Shown: one piece after another, positions 35,146-43,759 of the stretch
How positions within the stretch are numbered: position 1 is the first letter of the stretch
How the letters are laid out: the number at the start of each line of letters is the position of its first letter
Source: Pseudomonas nabeulensis
GTDB lineage: Bacteria; Pseudomonadota; Gammaproteobacteria; Pseudomonadales; Pseudomonadaceae
Length of the DNA: 64,000 nt
Reading direction: 5' to 3'
Assembly (NCBI RefSeq): GCF_004682045.1
Contig: NZ_QUZT01000035.1
Span: 1 to 64,000 of the forward strand
Notes under the pieces: generated by a model
What the model saw: the letters and a program-made list of their open reading frames with translations, nothing else
Databases searched by the model: none
Told to the model about the DNA's origin: nothing
Position numbers and translations under genes: made by a program

Positions 35146-35161
35146 TGCTCCACGTGGAACA
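35146..35161. other. parS: parS site next to the response regulator stop
   Basis: TGCTCCACGTGGAACA has one mismatch to the perfect parS palindrome and ends one base before the regulator stop codon, about 13 kb from oriC. Confidence 0.85.
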
Positions 35162-35881
35162 TCACTGAGAAACCGCCGCCACACTCTCCAACCGATACCC
35201 GTAGCCGTAGATCGTCAACAGCTGCCAACCCCGATCAGCCGTCAGCCCCAATTTGTTACGCAGCCGATAAATATGTGTATCCAACGGCCGTGACGACACC
35301 ATTTCTTCATGGGTCCAGAACCGTTCATACAGGTACTCACGAGACAGTGGGCGGGCCAAATTGGCGAACAGGCAACTGGCCAAGCGGTACTCACGCTCGG
35401 TGAGGTTGATCGGTTTTCCCGCGCGGGTGACGGTCAACTCGGCGTCATCGAACGTCAGGTCGTTGAAACTTTGTACTTCATGGGACGCGGTTTTTTGCAG
35501 GCCATGGCGACGTAACACCGCCGTCACTCGGGCTTTCAGTTCATTGGGGCGGAAGGGTTTGCTGACGTAATCATCCGCGCCGCTGTTGAGCGCGGTGACG
35601 ATATCGCTCTCGGCATCACGGCTGGTCAACATGATCACGGCAGGCGGTGATTCCATATGTTCACGGGTCCAGCGCAGTAGAGCGATGCCGGTGATATCCG
35701 GCACTTGCCAGTCGAGGATCAGCAGGTCAAAGGTTTCGCGGCGCAGTTGGCGTAGCAGGTCTTCGCCGCGCTCGAAGCAATGCAGGGTCCAGGGCTGATC
35801 GGCGGTGCTGGGGATTTGTCGCAGTGTCTGTTCCACCCGGCGCAGTTCCGCGGGTTCGTCATCCAGTATTGCGACGCGCAT
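35162..35881 (-). CDS. OmpR-family two-component response regulator
   Basis: A 239-residue protein. The receiver domain has the acidic pocket LDDEP at the N-terminus, phosphoacceptor Asp57 in LILDWQVPD and the conserved Lys of SKPFRP. A winged-helix DNA-binding domain follows, with NLTEREYRLASCLF and SSRPLDTHIYRLRNKL. It is divergent from a CHASE2 sensor kinase, the obvious partner. CTGAAGA is repeated at 35899, 35923 and 35932, just upstream of its start. Direct repeats are what OmpR-type regulators bind, so self-control is plausible. Confidence 0.93.
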   Translation of the reverse strand: MRVAILDDEPAELRRVEQTLRQIPSTADQPWTLHCFERGEDLLRQLRRETFDLLILDWQVPDITGIALLRWTREHMESPPAVIMLTSRDAESDIVTALNSGADDYVSKPFRPNELKARVTAVLRRHGLQKTASHEVQSFNDLTFDDAELTVTRAGKPINLTEREYRLASCLFANLARPLSREYLYERFWTHEEMVSSRPLDTHIYRLRNKLGLTADRGWQLLTIYGYGYRLESVAAVSQ

Positions 35882-36189
35882 AGGTGAGTCCTTTTAACCT
35901 GAAGAGTACGGCAGCTGTCGGCCTGAAGAATCTGAAGAATTATGTTCAGATACCTCGGCCCTTTTATCTCTCGGTACGCTGAGTTCAATGGGCAGCTAAC
36001 TTATTGAAAGTCCTCGATACCTATGTGGGAAAGATACCGGCTCCCAGCCGTAAGGAAAAGGATCAACCGACGCACGCGCCGCCGTAGACTTCTGTGCGCG
36101 GCATAACCCGCATGAATAATTTTCCAGGGCACCTGAAATGAGCTTCACTGGGCTCTATATTGGCGTGCATATAAGGAGGCTTCGGATCT
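35882..36189. promoter_or_regulatory. Divergent control region between response regulator and sensor kinase
   Basis: A 308-base gene-free stretch. Three CTGAAGA repeats (35899-35905, 35923-35929, 35932-35938) lie on the regulator side. The kinase side ends in a strong Shine-Dalgarno sequence AAGGAGG at 36173-36179. No clear -35/-10 pair could be fixed by eye. Confidence 0.4.
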
Positions 36190-36237
36190 ATGACATCTAT
36201 TGCTACCCGCCGCCAACCCAGGCGCTTTGACCGATGA
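36190..36237 (+). CDS. 15-residue leader ORF overlapping the sensor kinase start
   Basis: ATG at 36190 follows AAGGAGG by ten bases and encodes MTSIATRRQPRRFDR. The stop TGA is part of the ATGA overlap with the kinase ATG at 36234. The kinase itself has no ribosome-binding site of its own and its frame is closed directly upstream by TGA at 36228. This arrangement suggests that kinase translation is coupled to the leader. The peptide resembles nothing I know. Confidence 0.5.
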   Translation: MTSIATRRQPRRFDR

Positions 36238-38501
36238 CGCTCTGGGGCAGGCCCGAGAAGCGCCAACCTACCCATGCCCAGCGCCTGTTCCACGGATTGG
36301 TTCGCGAGTGGTTATGGATCGGGTTACTGCTGTTACCCATCACGGCTTATCTGTCGCTGAGTTCCGGCCTGGCGTTGAACACTGTGCTGTACGACAACCT
36401 GCGCCGGCTTACCCCACTGCCGGTGGACCCACGAATTCTGCTGGTGACCATCGACGACCCCAGCCTTAAAAAGCTCGGTCCATGGCCTTGGCCACGCAGC
36501 TTGCACGCCGACTTGATCGACCGACTCAGTGCCGGGCAACCGGCGGCGATCTTGTTTGATGTGATCTTCAGTGAGCCCGGTGACCCAGCCAACGATAAAC
36601 GTTTGAGCGACGCAGTGTGCAACGCAGGCAATGTCCTGTTGCCGCTGGTGCGCGAAGGCGCCGCGAGTTACGGGCAACCGTTGCCGCTGCTTAAGTGCGC
36701 AAAGGGTGTAGGCCATATCAACGTTGAGGCGGATAGCGATGGCGTCATTCGCCGGTTGTACATGCGGGAAGGCCCTGCCGGTGCCACTGCTCCGCAGCTC
36801 GCCTGGCTGGCGTACGAGATGATGGCTGAGCCTTCACCGATGCCGGGAGAACCCTTAACGTCAGCCTCTCGAAACTGGCATCGAGAACATGCCATTCGCA
36901 TCCCTTTTATAGGGCCTCATACCCACTTTCCCAGCGTGTCCTACGTCAGCGTCTTAAACGGTGAGGTGCCCCCCGGCTTGCTGCGCGACCGCCTGATCCT
37001 GGTCGGTGCAACCGAGTCGGGAATGGGCGACCGGTTTGTCACGCCGCTCTCCTCCACCGCGGGCACCACGGCTGGTGTGGACATTCAGGCCAATATACTC
37101 AACGGCCTGCTACAAGGTCGCAGCATTGTCGATCTGCCGGGGTGGTTGGCGGCGGTGATGGCGACGTCTCTGGTGGCGTTACTGCTGGGGCTGCTGCTTT
37201 ATCGTCCCCGCTATGCCCTGTGGATGACGCTGGGCTGCATGGGCATGGCCGTACTCGTTTCTTTGGGGCTGTTGCGCCTGGGTCACTGGTGGTCGCCGGC
37301 CGCTTGCCTGATCGGCCTGCTGCTCAGCTACCTGATCTGGAACTGGCGCCGCCTCAGTGTGATCCTCGCTTATTTCGGCTGGGAACTGGCACGCCTGGAC
37401 AACGAGCCCAAAGTCTTGCCTGAGCGCCGCCGTGCGCCTGCCAGCAAGGGCGATGTGTTGCAGTCGCGCATCTTTGCCCTGGAGCAAGCCGTAAGCCGTA
37501 CGCGTGATACCCGGCGCTTTATGGCCGATGGCCTGGAGTGTCTGCCGGTCGCTACGCTGATCACCGATCCAAGAGGGAATATCCTGCTGGCCAACCGTAT
37601 TGCCCGTGAGGTGTTCTGCAACGAGCTGGTCAGCGAAAACCTGTTGGAGCAACTGGCTGACTTGGGCTACCCGCCTTTGCACAACGGTGTGCGCCCTGCC
37701 CTCTCTGAGTTGGAGCTGGTGGAGTTCCGCGATATCCGCCAACGCAGCCTGCGTATGGAGCTTGCGCCTCTATTACCAGCAGAGGGCGATATCGCCCTCG
37801 GTTGGTTGCTGAGCCTGACCGACCTCAGTAAGGAACGTGAGGCCCAACAGCATCGCGAAACCATGCTGCGCTTCCTCTCCCATGACCTGCGCGCGCCGCA
37901 TTCGGCGATCCTGGCGCTGCTGGATGTGCACCACGGCGAGTCCCCCGTCTTTGCCCAGATCGAACAACAAGTACGACGAGCACTGAGCCTGACGGAATCC
38001 TTTGTACAACTGGCCAAGGCCGAGGCTGACGGTTACCAGTTCCAGCCGACCCTGTTCGCCATGTTAGTGATGGATGCCTTTGACCAGGTGGCGGTAATCG
38101 CCCAGCTCAAGGGCATTCACCTGGTCCACGATCTGGAGGAGACGGATGAGGCGATGGTGTCGGCTGATCAATCCCTGCTGACCCGTGCGCTGTTCAATGT
38201 GCTGGAGAATGCCGTCAAGTATTCACCTTCCGGTACGACTGTCCGGTTGCGCCACAGCAGCGCGCAAGGTTGGTTGGAATGTCGCATCAGCGATCAAGGG
38301 CCGGGCATCGCCGCAGAAGATCTACCTGAGCTGTTCAATCAATACCGGCGCTTCGATTCGGCCCAAGGCAGCGAAGGCCTCGGATTGGGACTGACCATGG
38401 TCAAGGCCGTGATCGAGCGTCATGGCGGTCGCATCCAGTGCGATAGCGTGGTGGGCAAAGGCACCACATTCAGCGTGCAACTACCGCTGTTGGATGACTG
38501 A
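36234..38501 (+). CDS. CHASE2-domain sensor histidine kinase
   Basis: A 755-residue inner-membrane kinase. A first membrane helix lies at about residues 26-45. A periplasmic CHASE2 domain (about 50-290) includes RILLVTIDDPSLKKLGPWPWPR. A block of membrane helices follows at about 300-385, then a PAS-like linker. The HisKA domain has phosphoacceptor His550 (FLSHDLRAPHSAIL). The ATPase domain has NVLENAVKYSP, DQGPGI and GLGLGLTMVKAVIERHGG. It is divergent from the OmpR-type regulator and is probably its partner. The signal is unknown; CHASE2 is an extracellular sensing domain. Confidence 0.93.
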   Translation: MTLWGRPEKRQPTHAQRLFHGLVREWLWIGLLLLPITAYLSLSSGLALNTVLYDNLRRLTPLPVDPRILLVTIDDPSLKKLGPWPWPRSLHADLIDRLSAGQPAAILFDVIFSEPGDPANDKRLSDAVCNAGNVLLPLVREGAASYGQPLPLLKCAKGVGHINVEADSDGVIRRLYMREGPAGATAPQLAWLAYEMMAEPSPMPGEPLTSASRNWHREHAIRIPFIGPHTHFPSVSYVSVLNGEVPPGLLRDRLILVGATESGMGDRFVTPLSSTAGTTAGVDIQANILNGLLQGRSIVDLPGWLAAVMATSLVALLLGLLLYRPRYALWMTLGCMGMAVLVSLGLLRLGHWWSPAACLIGLLLSYLIWNWRRLSVILAYFGWELARLDNEPKVLPERRRAPASKGDVLQSRIFALEQAVSRTRDTRRFMADGLECLPVATLITDPRGNILLANRIAREVFCNELVSENLLEQLADLGYPPLHNGVRPALSELELVEFRDIRQRSLRMELAPLLPAEGDIALGWLLSLTDLSKEREAQQHRETMLRFLSHDLRAPHSAILALLDVHHGESPVFAQIEQQVRRALSLTESFVQLAKAEADGYQFQPTLFAMLVMDAFDQVAVIAQLKGIHLVHDLEETDEAMVSADQSLLTRALFNVLENAVKYSPSGTTVRLRHSSAQGWLECRISDQGPGIAAEDLPELFNQYRRFDSAQGSEGLGLGLTMVKAVIERHGGRIQCDSVVGKGTTFSVQLPLLDD

Positions 38502-38527
38502 AAAAACCTGCTTTTGTGTTGTGCATA

Positions 38528-38554
38528 AAAAACCGGTCACAAGGACCGGTTTTT
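38528..38554 (+). terminator. Terminator after the sensor kinase
   Basis: AACCGGTC and GACCGGTT form an 8-bp stem, extended by an A-run on the left and a T-run on the right. It lies shortly after the kinase stop, in the gap to the convergent acyltransferase gene, and could work in both directions. A perfect DnaA box follows at 38670-38678. Confidence 0.85.
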
Positions 38555-38683
38555 TAATGCGGAAAAAACTTATGCACCTTTTTCGCGATTTTATGAGTCT
38601 GGGAAATATGTATGTAAATCAGCTTGTTATGAATCAAAAAAGGCAATTCGCCAACAAACCGTACACAGGTTATCCACAGATGC

Positions 38684-39454
38684 TCATATCACCGGCGTGT
38701 CGACCACCACAGGCTCCGGCGGCAGTGAACCCATGGCCCGTTGCTGGGCTTCATTCCACGCCGCAGCACGGTCATTCAGCGCAGCAATTGCACGCGGCCC
38801 TTCACCTTCGGCATACATCGGCTCGCCGATGACCACAGTGATCGTACCGGCGCGTTTTGCCCAACCGGTCTTCGGCCAGAACTTGCCGGCGTTGTGTGCA
38901 ATGGGCAGCACCGGCAAGTTAGCGTTAACTGCCAATGCGGTTCCGCCGCGTGAGAACTTGCCTACGGTGCCGTAGGGCACGCGTGTACCTTCCGGGAAGA
39001 TCAGTACCCAAACGCCATCCTTGAGCAGCTCGTCGCCCTTCTTGGCCACGTGCTTGAGGGCCGCCTTGGGGTTGTCACGGTCGATGGCGATCGGGCGCAA
39101 CATGGCCATGGCCCAGCCGAAGAACGGCACGTACAACAGCTCACGCTTGAGCACCTGGCTCAACGGCGAGAAGTAGGCGGAAAGGAAGAACGTCTCCCAG
39201 GTGCTCTGGTGGTTCGACAGAATCACACAGGGCTGGTCGGGGACGTTTTCAGCGCCTTTGACTTCGAAGCGGATGTTCAGGAATACCTTGCTCAGCCACA
39301 ACGCGCAGCGGCACCAATAGACATTGATGAAGCGATAGCGCGCCTTGAACGGCAGGAAGGGGGCAATAAAAAAGCTCAGGGTGCACCAGAGAAACGAACT
39401 GGTGCCCAACAGCAGGTAAAAGAAGAAGGTTCTGATGGCCTGCAAAATCGACAT
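38684..39454 (-). CDS. 1-acyl-sn-glycerol-3-phosphate acyltransferase (PlsC family)
   Basis: A 256-residue membrane-associated acyltransferase for phospholipid synthesis. An N-terminal hydrophobic anchor (residues about 8-34) is followed by the catalytic NHQSTWE (His82, with Glu87 in place of the usual Asp) and the substrate-binding FPEGTR (154-158). The frame is open another 42 codons upstream, but MSILQAIRTFFFYLL is the family start. It follows gmhB on the minus strand, as in P. aeruginosa (where the gene is called lptA). Confidence 0.92.
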   Translation of the reverse strand: MSILQAIRTFFFYLLLGTSSFLWCTLSFFIAPFLPFKARYRFINVYWCRCALWLSKVFLNIRFEVKGAENVPDQPCVILSNHQSTWETFFLSAYFSPLSQVLKRELLYVPFFGWAMAMLRPIAIDRDNPKAALKHVAKKGDELLKDGVWVLIFPEGTRVPYGTVGKFSRGGTALAVNANLPVLPIAHNAGKFWPKTGWAKRAGTITVVIGEPMYAEGEGPRAIAALNDRAAAWNEAQQRAMGSLPPEPVVVDTPVI

Positions 39455-39536
39455 GGCGGCATTTACCGTTGCGGGACAAGGCCCGCCTGCTAAAAGCACA
39501 CTCCCGAACAGTCCTTGGTCAGGAAGTCGAGGGCAG

Positions 39537-40073
39537 CTAGTTGTTAATAAGTTCTGCGGCAACCGCCGCCAGATCGTCAAAAATCAAGGTGCCCACCGGC
39601 AGGTTTTTCGCCTGGGTCTTTTCGCCTTTCCCGGTCTTAACCAAAACTGGCTGAGAGTCGACGGCTTTGGCCGCCTCCAGGTCACCGAGGCTGTCCCCGA
39701 CGAACCATAGCCCAGCCAACGGCACCTTGTAATATTCTGCAATGGTTTTCAACATGCCAGGCTTGGGTTTGCGGCAATCGCAGCCCTCATCCGGCCCGTG
39801 GGGGCAATACACCACCAACCCCACTTCACCGCCCTGCTCGGCCACCAACGTGCGCAGGCGCGCATGCATGGCGTCCAGGGTGGCGATGTCGTAGTAACCG
39901 CGGGCAATGCCGGACTGGTTGGTGGCGATGGCCACCGTCCAGCCGGCCTTGCTCAACTGCGCGATGGCCTCGATCGAGCCGGGCAGTGGAATCCACTCCT
40001 CCACCGACTTGATGTAAGCGTCGGAGTCGTAATTGATCACTCCGTCCCGATCGAGAATCAGCAGTTTCAACAT
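39537..40073 (-). CDS. gmhB: D-glycero-beta-D-manno-heptose 1,7-bisphosphate 7-phosphatase
   Basis: A 178-residue HAD-superfamily phosphatase in the LPS heptose pathway. The nucleophile motif LILDRDGVINYDSD is at the N-terminus. The zinc loop CPHGPDEGCDCRKPKPGM is typical of GmhB. It removes the 7-phosphate from heptose bisphosphate in the cytosol. It follows glyS by 2 bases and precedes the acyltransferase. Confidence 0.95.
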   Translation of the reverse strand: MLKLLILDRDGVINYDSDAYIKSVEEWIPLPGSIEAIAQLSKAGWTVAIATNQSGIARGYYDIATLDAMHARLRTLVAEQGGEVGLVVYCPHGPDEGCDCRKPKPGMLKTIAEYYKVPLAGLWFVGDSLGDLEAAKAVDSQPVLVKTGKGEKTQAKNLPVGTLIFDDLAAVAAELINN

Positions 40074-40075
40074 GA

Positions 40076-42130
40076 TCAGCCCAGCGTCGAAATGTCGGCG
40101 ATACCAACGAACAAACCACGCAGGCGCGCCAGCATGGCGTAGCGGTTTTTCCGCACGCCCGCGTCTTCAGCGTTGATCATCACCGCTTCGAAGAACGCAT
40201 CCACCGGTTCACGCAAGGTCGCCAGGCGCGCCAGTGCTTCGGCGTAGTTGCGCTCGGCGATCAGTGGTTTCACTGCGGTTTCTGCCTTGGCAATCGCGGA
40301 GTTCAGCGAGAACTCTTTCGCGTCGGCAAACAGACCAGGATCAACATCGGCATTGCCCAGACCTTCGGCCTTGCTCAGCAGATTCGATACACGCTTGTTC
40401 ACAGCGGCCAGGGCATTGGCTTCCGGCAGTTTGCGGAAGGCCTGCACGGCTTGTACGCGCTGGTCGAAGTCCAGTGCCGAACCCGGTTGCAGGGCACGTA
40501 CCGCGAGGTACACCGACACGTCCACGCCTTCGTCTTCGTAACGCGCGCGCAGGCGGTCGAACACGAACTCCAGCACTTGCTCGGCCAGGCCGGCTTGCTT
40601 GACCTTGGCGCCGAACTGGCCAACAGCGAAGACCACGGCCTGGGTCAGGTCGAGGTCCAGCTTCTTGTCGATCAGGATGCGCAGCACACCCAGGGCCGCA
40701 CGACGCAGAGCGTACGGGTCTTTGCTACCGGTGGGCAGCATGCCGATACCGAAGATACCCACAAGTGTGTCCAGCTTATCGGCGATAGCCACGGCCGCAC
40801 CGGTCAAGGTGGTTGGCAGCTCAGCGCCGGCACCGCGCGGCATGTACTGCTCGTTCAGCGCCAGCGCCACATCGTCCGGCTCGCCATCGTTGAGGGCGTA
40901 GTAGTAGCCGGCAACACCTTGCATCTCCGGGAACTCGCCGACCATTTCGGTGGCCAGGTCGCACTTGGACAGCAAGCCCGCACGCGCAGCCCAGGCAGCA
41001 TCACCGCCAATGCGTGGCGCAATATAGGCAGCCAGCTTGGAAACGCGCACGGCCTTGTCGTAGACGCTGCCGAGTTTTTCCTGGAACACCACGTTTTGCA
41101 GGCGCAGGTTGAAGTCTTCCAGCTTCTGCTTCTTGTCTTGCTTGAAGAAGAACTCGGCGTCGGTCAGGCGCGGGCGCACGACTTTCTCGTTACCGGCGAT
41201 GATCTGCTGCGGGTCCTTGCTCTCGATGTTGGCCACGGTAATGAAACGCGGCAGCAACTTGCCGTCCACGTCCAGCAGGCAGAAGTACTTCTGGTTGTCC
41301 TGCATGGTGGTGATCAGGGCTTCTTGCGGCACGTCGAGGAAACGCTCTTCGAACGAGCACACCAGCGGCACCGGCCATTCAACCAAGGCAGTCACTTCGT
41401 CCAGCAGGCTTGGCGGCACGATGGCGGTGCCTTCCTGCAGACGGGCCAGCTCTTCGGTGCGCTTGCTGATCAGTTCACGACGCTCGTTGGCATCGGCCAG
41501 CACGTAAGCCGCACGCAGGTCGGCGGCGTAGTTGGCCGGCGAAGTGATGCGTACCGCTTCCGGATGATGGAAGCGGTGACCACGGGAATCACGGCCAGCC
41601 GTCTGTGCGAGGATCGTGCAGTCGATGATCTGGTCACCGAGCAACATCACCAGCCACTGGGTCGGGCGTACGAATTCTTCTTTGCGTGCACCCCAGCGCA
41701 TGCGCTTGGGGATCGGCAGGTCGTTCAGCGAGTCTTCGACGATGGTCGGCAACAGGCTGGCGGTCGGCTTGCCGGTGATCACCTGGCTGAAGCGCAGCTT
41801 CGGGCCGCTCTGGTCGATCTCGCTCAACTCCACGCCACACTTCTTGGCAAAACCAAGGGCGGCTTGAGTCGGGTTGCCTTCAGCGTCGAATGCCGCCTGG
41901 CGTGGCGGGCCGTCGAGGTTGATGCTGCGGTCCGGTTGCTGGGTTTCCAGCGCGGTCAGCAGTACAGCCAGGCGACGTGGCGCGGCGTAGACTTTTTTCG
42001 CAGCGAATTTCAGGCCAGCGCTGTGCAGGCCTTTTTCGATACCGGCCAGGAACGCGTCGGCCAGGGTGTTGAGTGCCTTGGGTGGCAACTCTTCGGTGCC
42101 CAGTTCAACCAGGAAATCTTGAGCACTCAT
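40076..42130 (-). CDS. glyS: Glycine--tRNA ligase beta subunit
   Basis: The 684-residue beta subunit of the alpha2beta2 bacterial glycyl-tRNA synthetase, starting MSAQDFLVELGTEELPPKAL. It contains the HD-like and C-terminal tRNA-binding regions typical of the family (for example MLPTGSKDPYALRRAALGVLRI) and is full length. It overlaps glyQ by four bases. Confidence 0.97.
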   Translation of the reverse strand: MSAQDFLVELGTEELPPKALNTLADAFLAGIEKGLHSAGLKFAAKKVYAAPRRLAVLLTALETQQPDRSINLDGPPRQAAFDAEGNPTQAALGFAKKCGVELSEIDQSGPKLRFSQVITGKPTASLLPTIVEDSLNDLPIPKRMRWGARKEEFVRPTQWLVMLLGDQIIDCTILAQTAGRDSRGHRFHHPEAVRITSPANYAADLRAAYVLADANERRELISKRTEELARLQEGTAIVPPSLLDEVTALVEWPVPLVCSFEERFLDVPQEALITTMQDNQKYFCLLDVDGKLLPRFITVANIESKDPQQIIAGNEKVVRPRLTDAEFFFKQDKKQKLEDFNLRLQNVVFQEKLGSVYDKAVRVSKLAAYIAPRIGGDAAWAARAGLLSKCDLATEMVGEFPEMQGVAGYYYALNDGEPDDVALALNEQYMPRGAGAELPTTLTGAAVAIADKLDTLVGIFGIGMLPTGSKDPYALRRAALGVLRILIDKKLDLDLTQAVVFAVGQFGAKVKQAGLAEQVLEFVFDRLRARYEDEGVDVSVYLAVRALQPGSALDFDQRVQAVQAFRKLPEANALAAVNKRVSNLLSKAEGLGNADVDPGLFADAKEFSLNSAIAKAETAVKPLIAERNYAEALARLATLREPVDAFFEAVMINAEDAGVRKNRYAMLARLRGLFVGIADISTLG

Positions 42131-43080
42131 TGTGCAGCCTCCAGCTTAGCCAACACTTCATCACGCAGGTCCGGGGTTGCCATCGGGAAGCCCAGCTTGG
42201 CGCGCGCCAGCAGGTAGGCTTGGGCGACGGAACGCGCCAGGGTGCGTACACGCAGGATGTATTGCTGGCGTGCAGTCACCGAGATAGCCCGGCGCGCGTC
42301 CAGCAGGTTGAAGGTATGGGAGGCCTTCAACACCATTTCATAGCTTGGCAACGGCAGCGGCTGGTCGAGTTCGATCAGGCGCTTGGCTTCGCTTTCATAG
42401 AAGTCGAACAGTTCGAACAGCTTGTCGACATTGGCATGTTCGAAGTTGTAGGTGGACTGCTCCACTTCGTTCTGGTGGAACACGTCGCCGTAGGTCACTT
42501 TGCCGAACGGGCCGTCAGCCCACACCAGGTCGTAGACCGAGTCCACGCCTTGCAGGTACATGGCCAGGCGCTCGAGGCCGTAGGTGATTTCGCCGGTCAC
42601 CGGGTAGCACTCGATGCCGCCCGCTTGCTGGAAGTAAGTGAACTGCGTCACTTCCATGCCGTTGAGCCAGACTTCCCAGCCCAGGCCCCAGGCGCCCAGG
42701 GTCGGCGACTCCCAGTTGTCTTCAACGAAACGGATGTCGTGGACCAAGGGGTCCAGACCAACGTGTTTCAGCGAGCCCAGGTACAGTTCCTGGAAATTGT
42801 CCGGGTTCGGCTTCAACACCACCTGGAACTGGTAGTAGTGCTGCAGACGGTTCGGGTTTTCGCCGTAGCGGCCGTCAGTCGGGCGACGACTGGGCTGCAC
42901 ATAAGCGGCGTTCCAGGTTTCCGGGCCGATGGCCCGCAGGAATGTTGCGGTGTGGAAAGTGCCGGCGCCTACTTCCATATCGTAGGGCTGAAGTACCACA
43001 CAACCTTGCTCGGCCCAGTATTGCTGGAGGGCGAGGATCAAGTCTTGGAAGGTACGCACGGCTGGCGTAGGCTGGCTCAC
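42127..43080 (-). CDS. glyQ: Glycine--tRNA ligase alpha subunit
   Basis: The 317-residue catalytic class II subunit, with LQPYDMEVGAGTFHTATFLRAIG and the strongly conserved WESPTLGAWGLGWEVW. Two GTG codons could start it (43089 and 43080). The second is chosen because AGGTG lies six bases before it and the protein then begins (M)SQPTPAVRTFQDLI as in relatives. It is co-transcribed with glyS. Confidence 0.95.
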   Translation of the reverse strand: MSQPTPAVRTFQDLILALQQYWAEQGCVVLQPYDMEVGAGTFHTATFLRAIGPETWNAAYVQPSRRPTDGRYGENPNRLQHYYQFQVVLKPNPDNFQELYLGSLKHVGLDPLVHDIRFVEDNWESPTLGAWGLGWEVWLNGMEVTQFTYFQQAGGIECYPVTGEITYGLERLAMYLQGVDSVYDLVWADGPFGKVTYGDVFHQNEVEQSTYNFEHANVDKLFELFDFYESEAKRLIELDQPLPLPSYEMVLKASHTFNLLDARRAISVTARQQYILRVRTLARSVAQAYLLARAKLGFPMATPDLRDEVLAKLEAAQ

Positions 43081-43161
43081 AAAATTCACCTGTTACTTGG
43101 GCTGCGATTTAAAGAGCGAGAGTATACCCGATTCGGCCCTGCCACCACTCCCTGGAGCCTT

Positions 43162-43719
43162 ATGCCACGCTGCTTTTGGTGTTCTGAAGATCCGCTGTAC
43201 ATGGCTTATCACGATCAGGAGTGGGGAACGCCGCTGCGCGATGCGCAGGGTTTGTTCGAGTTGCTTTTGCTCGAAGGGTTCCAGGCAGGCCTTTCCTGGA
43301 TCACCGTTTTACGCAAACGCGAGCATTATCGAAAGGTCTTGTTTGGCTTTGATGCGCAGCGTTTGGCGCAACTGACGGACGACGAGATCGAAGCGCTGAT
43401 GCTCGACCCGGGCATCGTGCGCAATCGCTTGAAGCTCAACGCCACCCGCCGCAACGCCGCGGCCTGGCTGGCGCTGGAGGACCCGGTGGGGTTGCTCTGG
43501 TCGTTTGTGGGCGGGGTGCCGAAGGTCAATCACTTCAAGGATCGCAGCGATGTGCCGGCGATCACGCCCGAAGCCGAAGCCATGAGCAAAGCGCTCAAGA
43601 AGGCCGGCTTTACCTTTGTCGGGCCAACCATTTGCTACGCGTTCATGCAGGCCTCGGGCATGGTCATGGACCACACCCAAGACTGCGACCGTTACGCGGA
43701 CCTGGCCAACGCCGGTTAG
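43162..43719 (+). CDS. tag: DNA-3-methyladenine glycosylase I
   Basis: A 185-residue base-excision repair enzyme that removes 3-methyladenine. Zinc-binding residues are visible as Cys4 (MPRCFWC), His17 (YHDQEWG) and the C-terminal DHTQDCDRY. The active-site glutamate is in LLLEGFQAGLSW. The frame is open far upstream, antisense to glyQ. The ATG at 43162, preceded by GGAG, gives the family start MPRCFWCSEDP. It is divergent from glyQS. Confidence 0.95.
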   Translation: MPRCFWCSEDPLYMAYHDQEWGTPLRDAQGLFELLLLEGFQAGLSWITVLRKREHYRKVLFGFDAQRLAQLTDDEIEALMLDPGIVRNRLKLNATRRNAAAWLALEDPVGLLWSFVGGVPKVNHFKDRSDVPAITPEAEAMSKALKKAGFTFVGPTICYAFMQASGMVMDHTQDCDRYADLANAG

Positions 43720-43759
43720 AATGCCCGCTTTGCGCACCACACACGATCAGGAGTGACCT

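Noticed and set aside
36190..36237. Reading the leader ORF as the true N-terminus of the kinase by frameshift
   Set aside because: The ATGA overlap explains coupling without a frameshift, and no slippery sequence is present.
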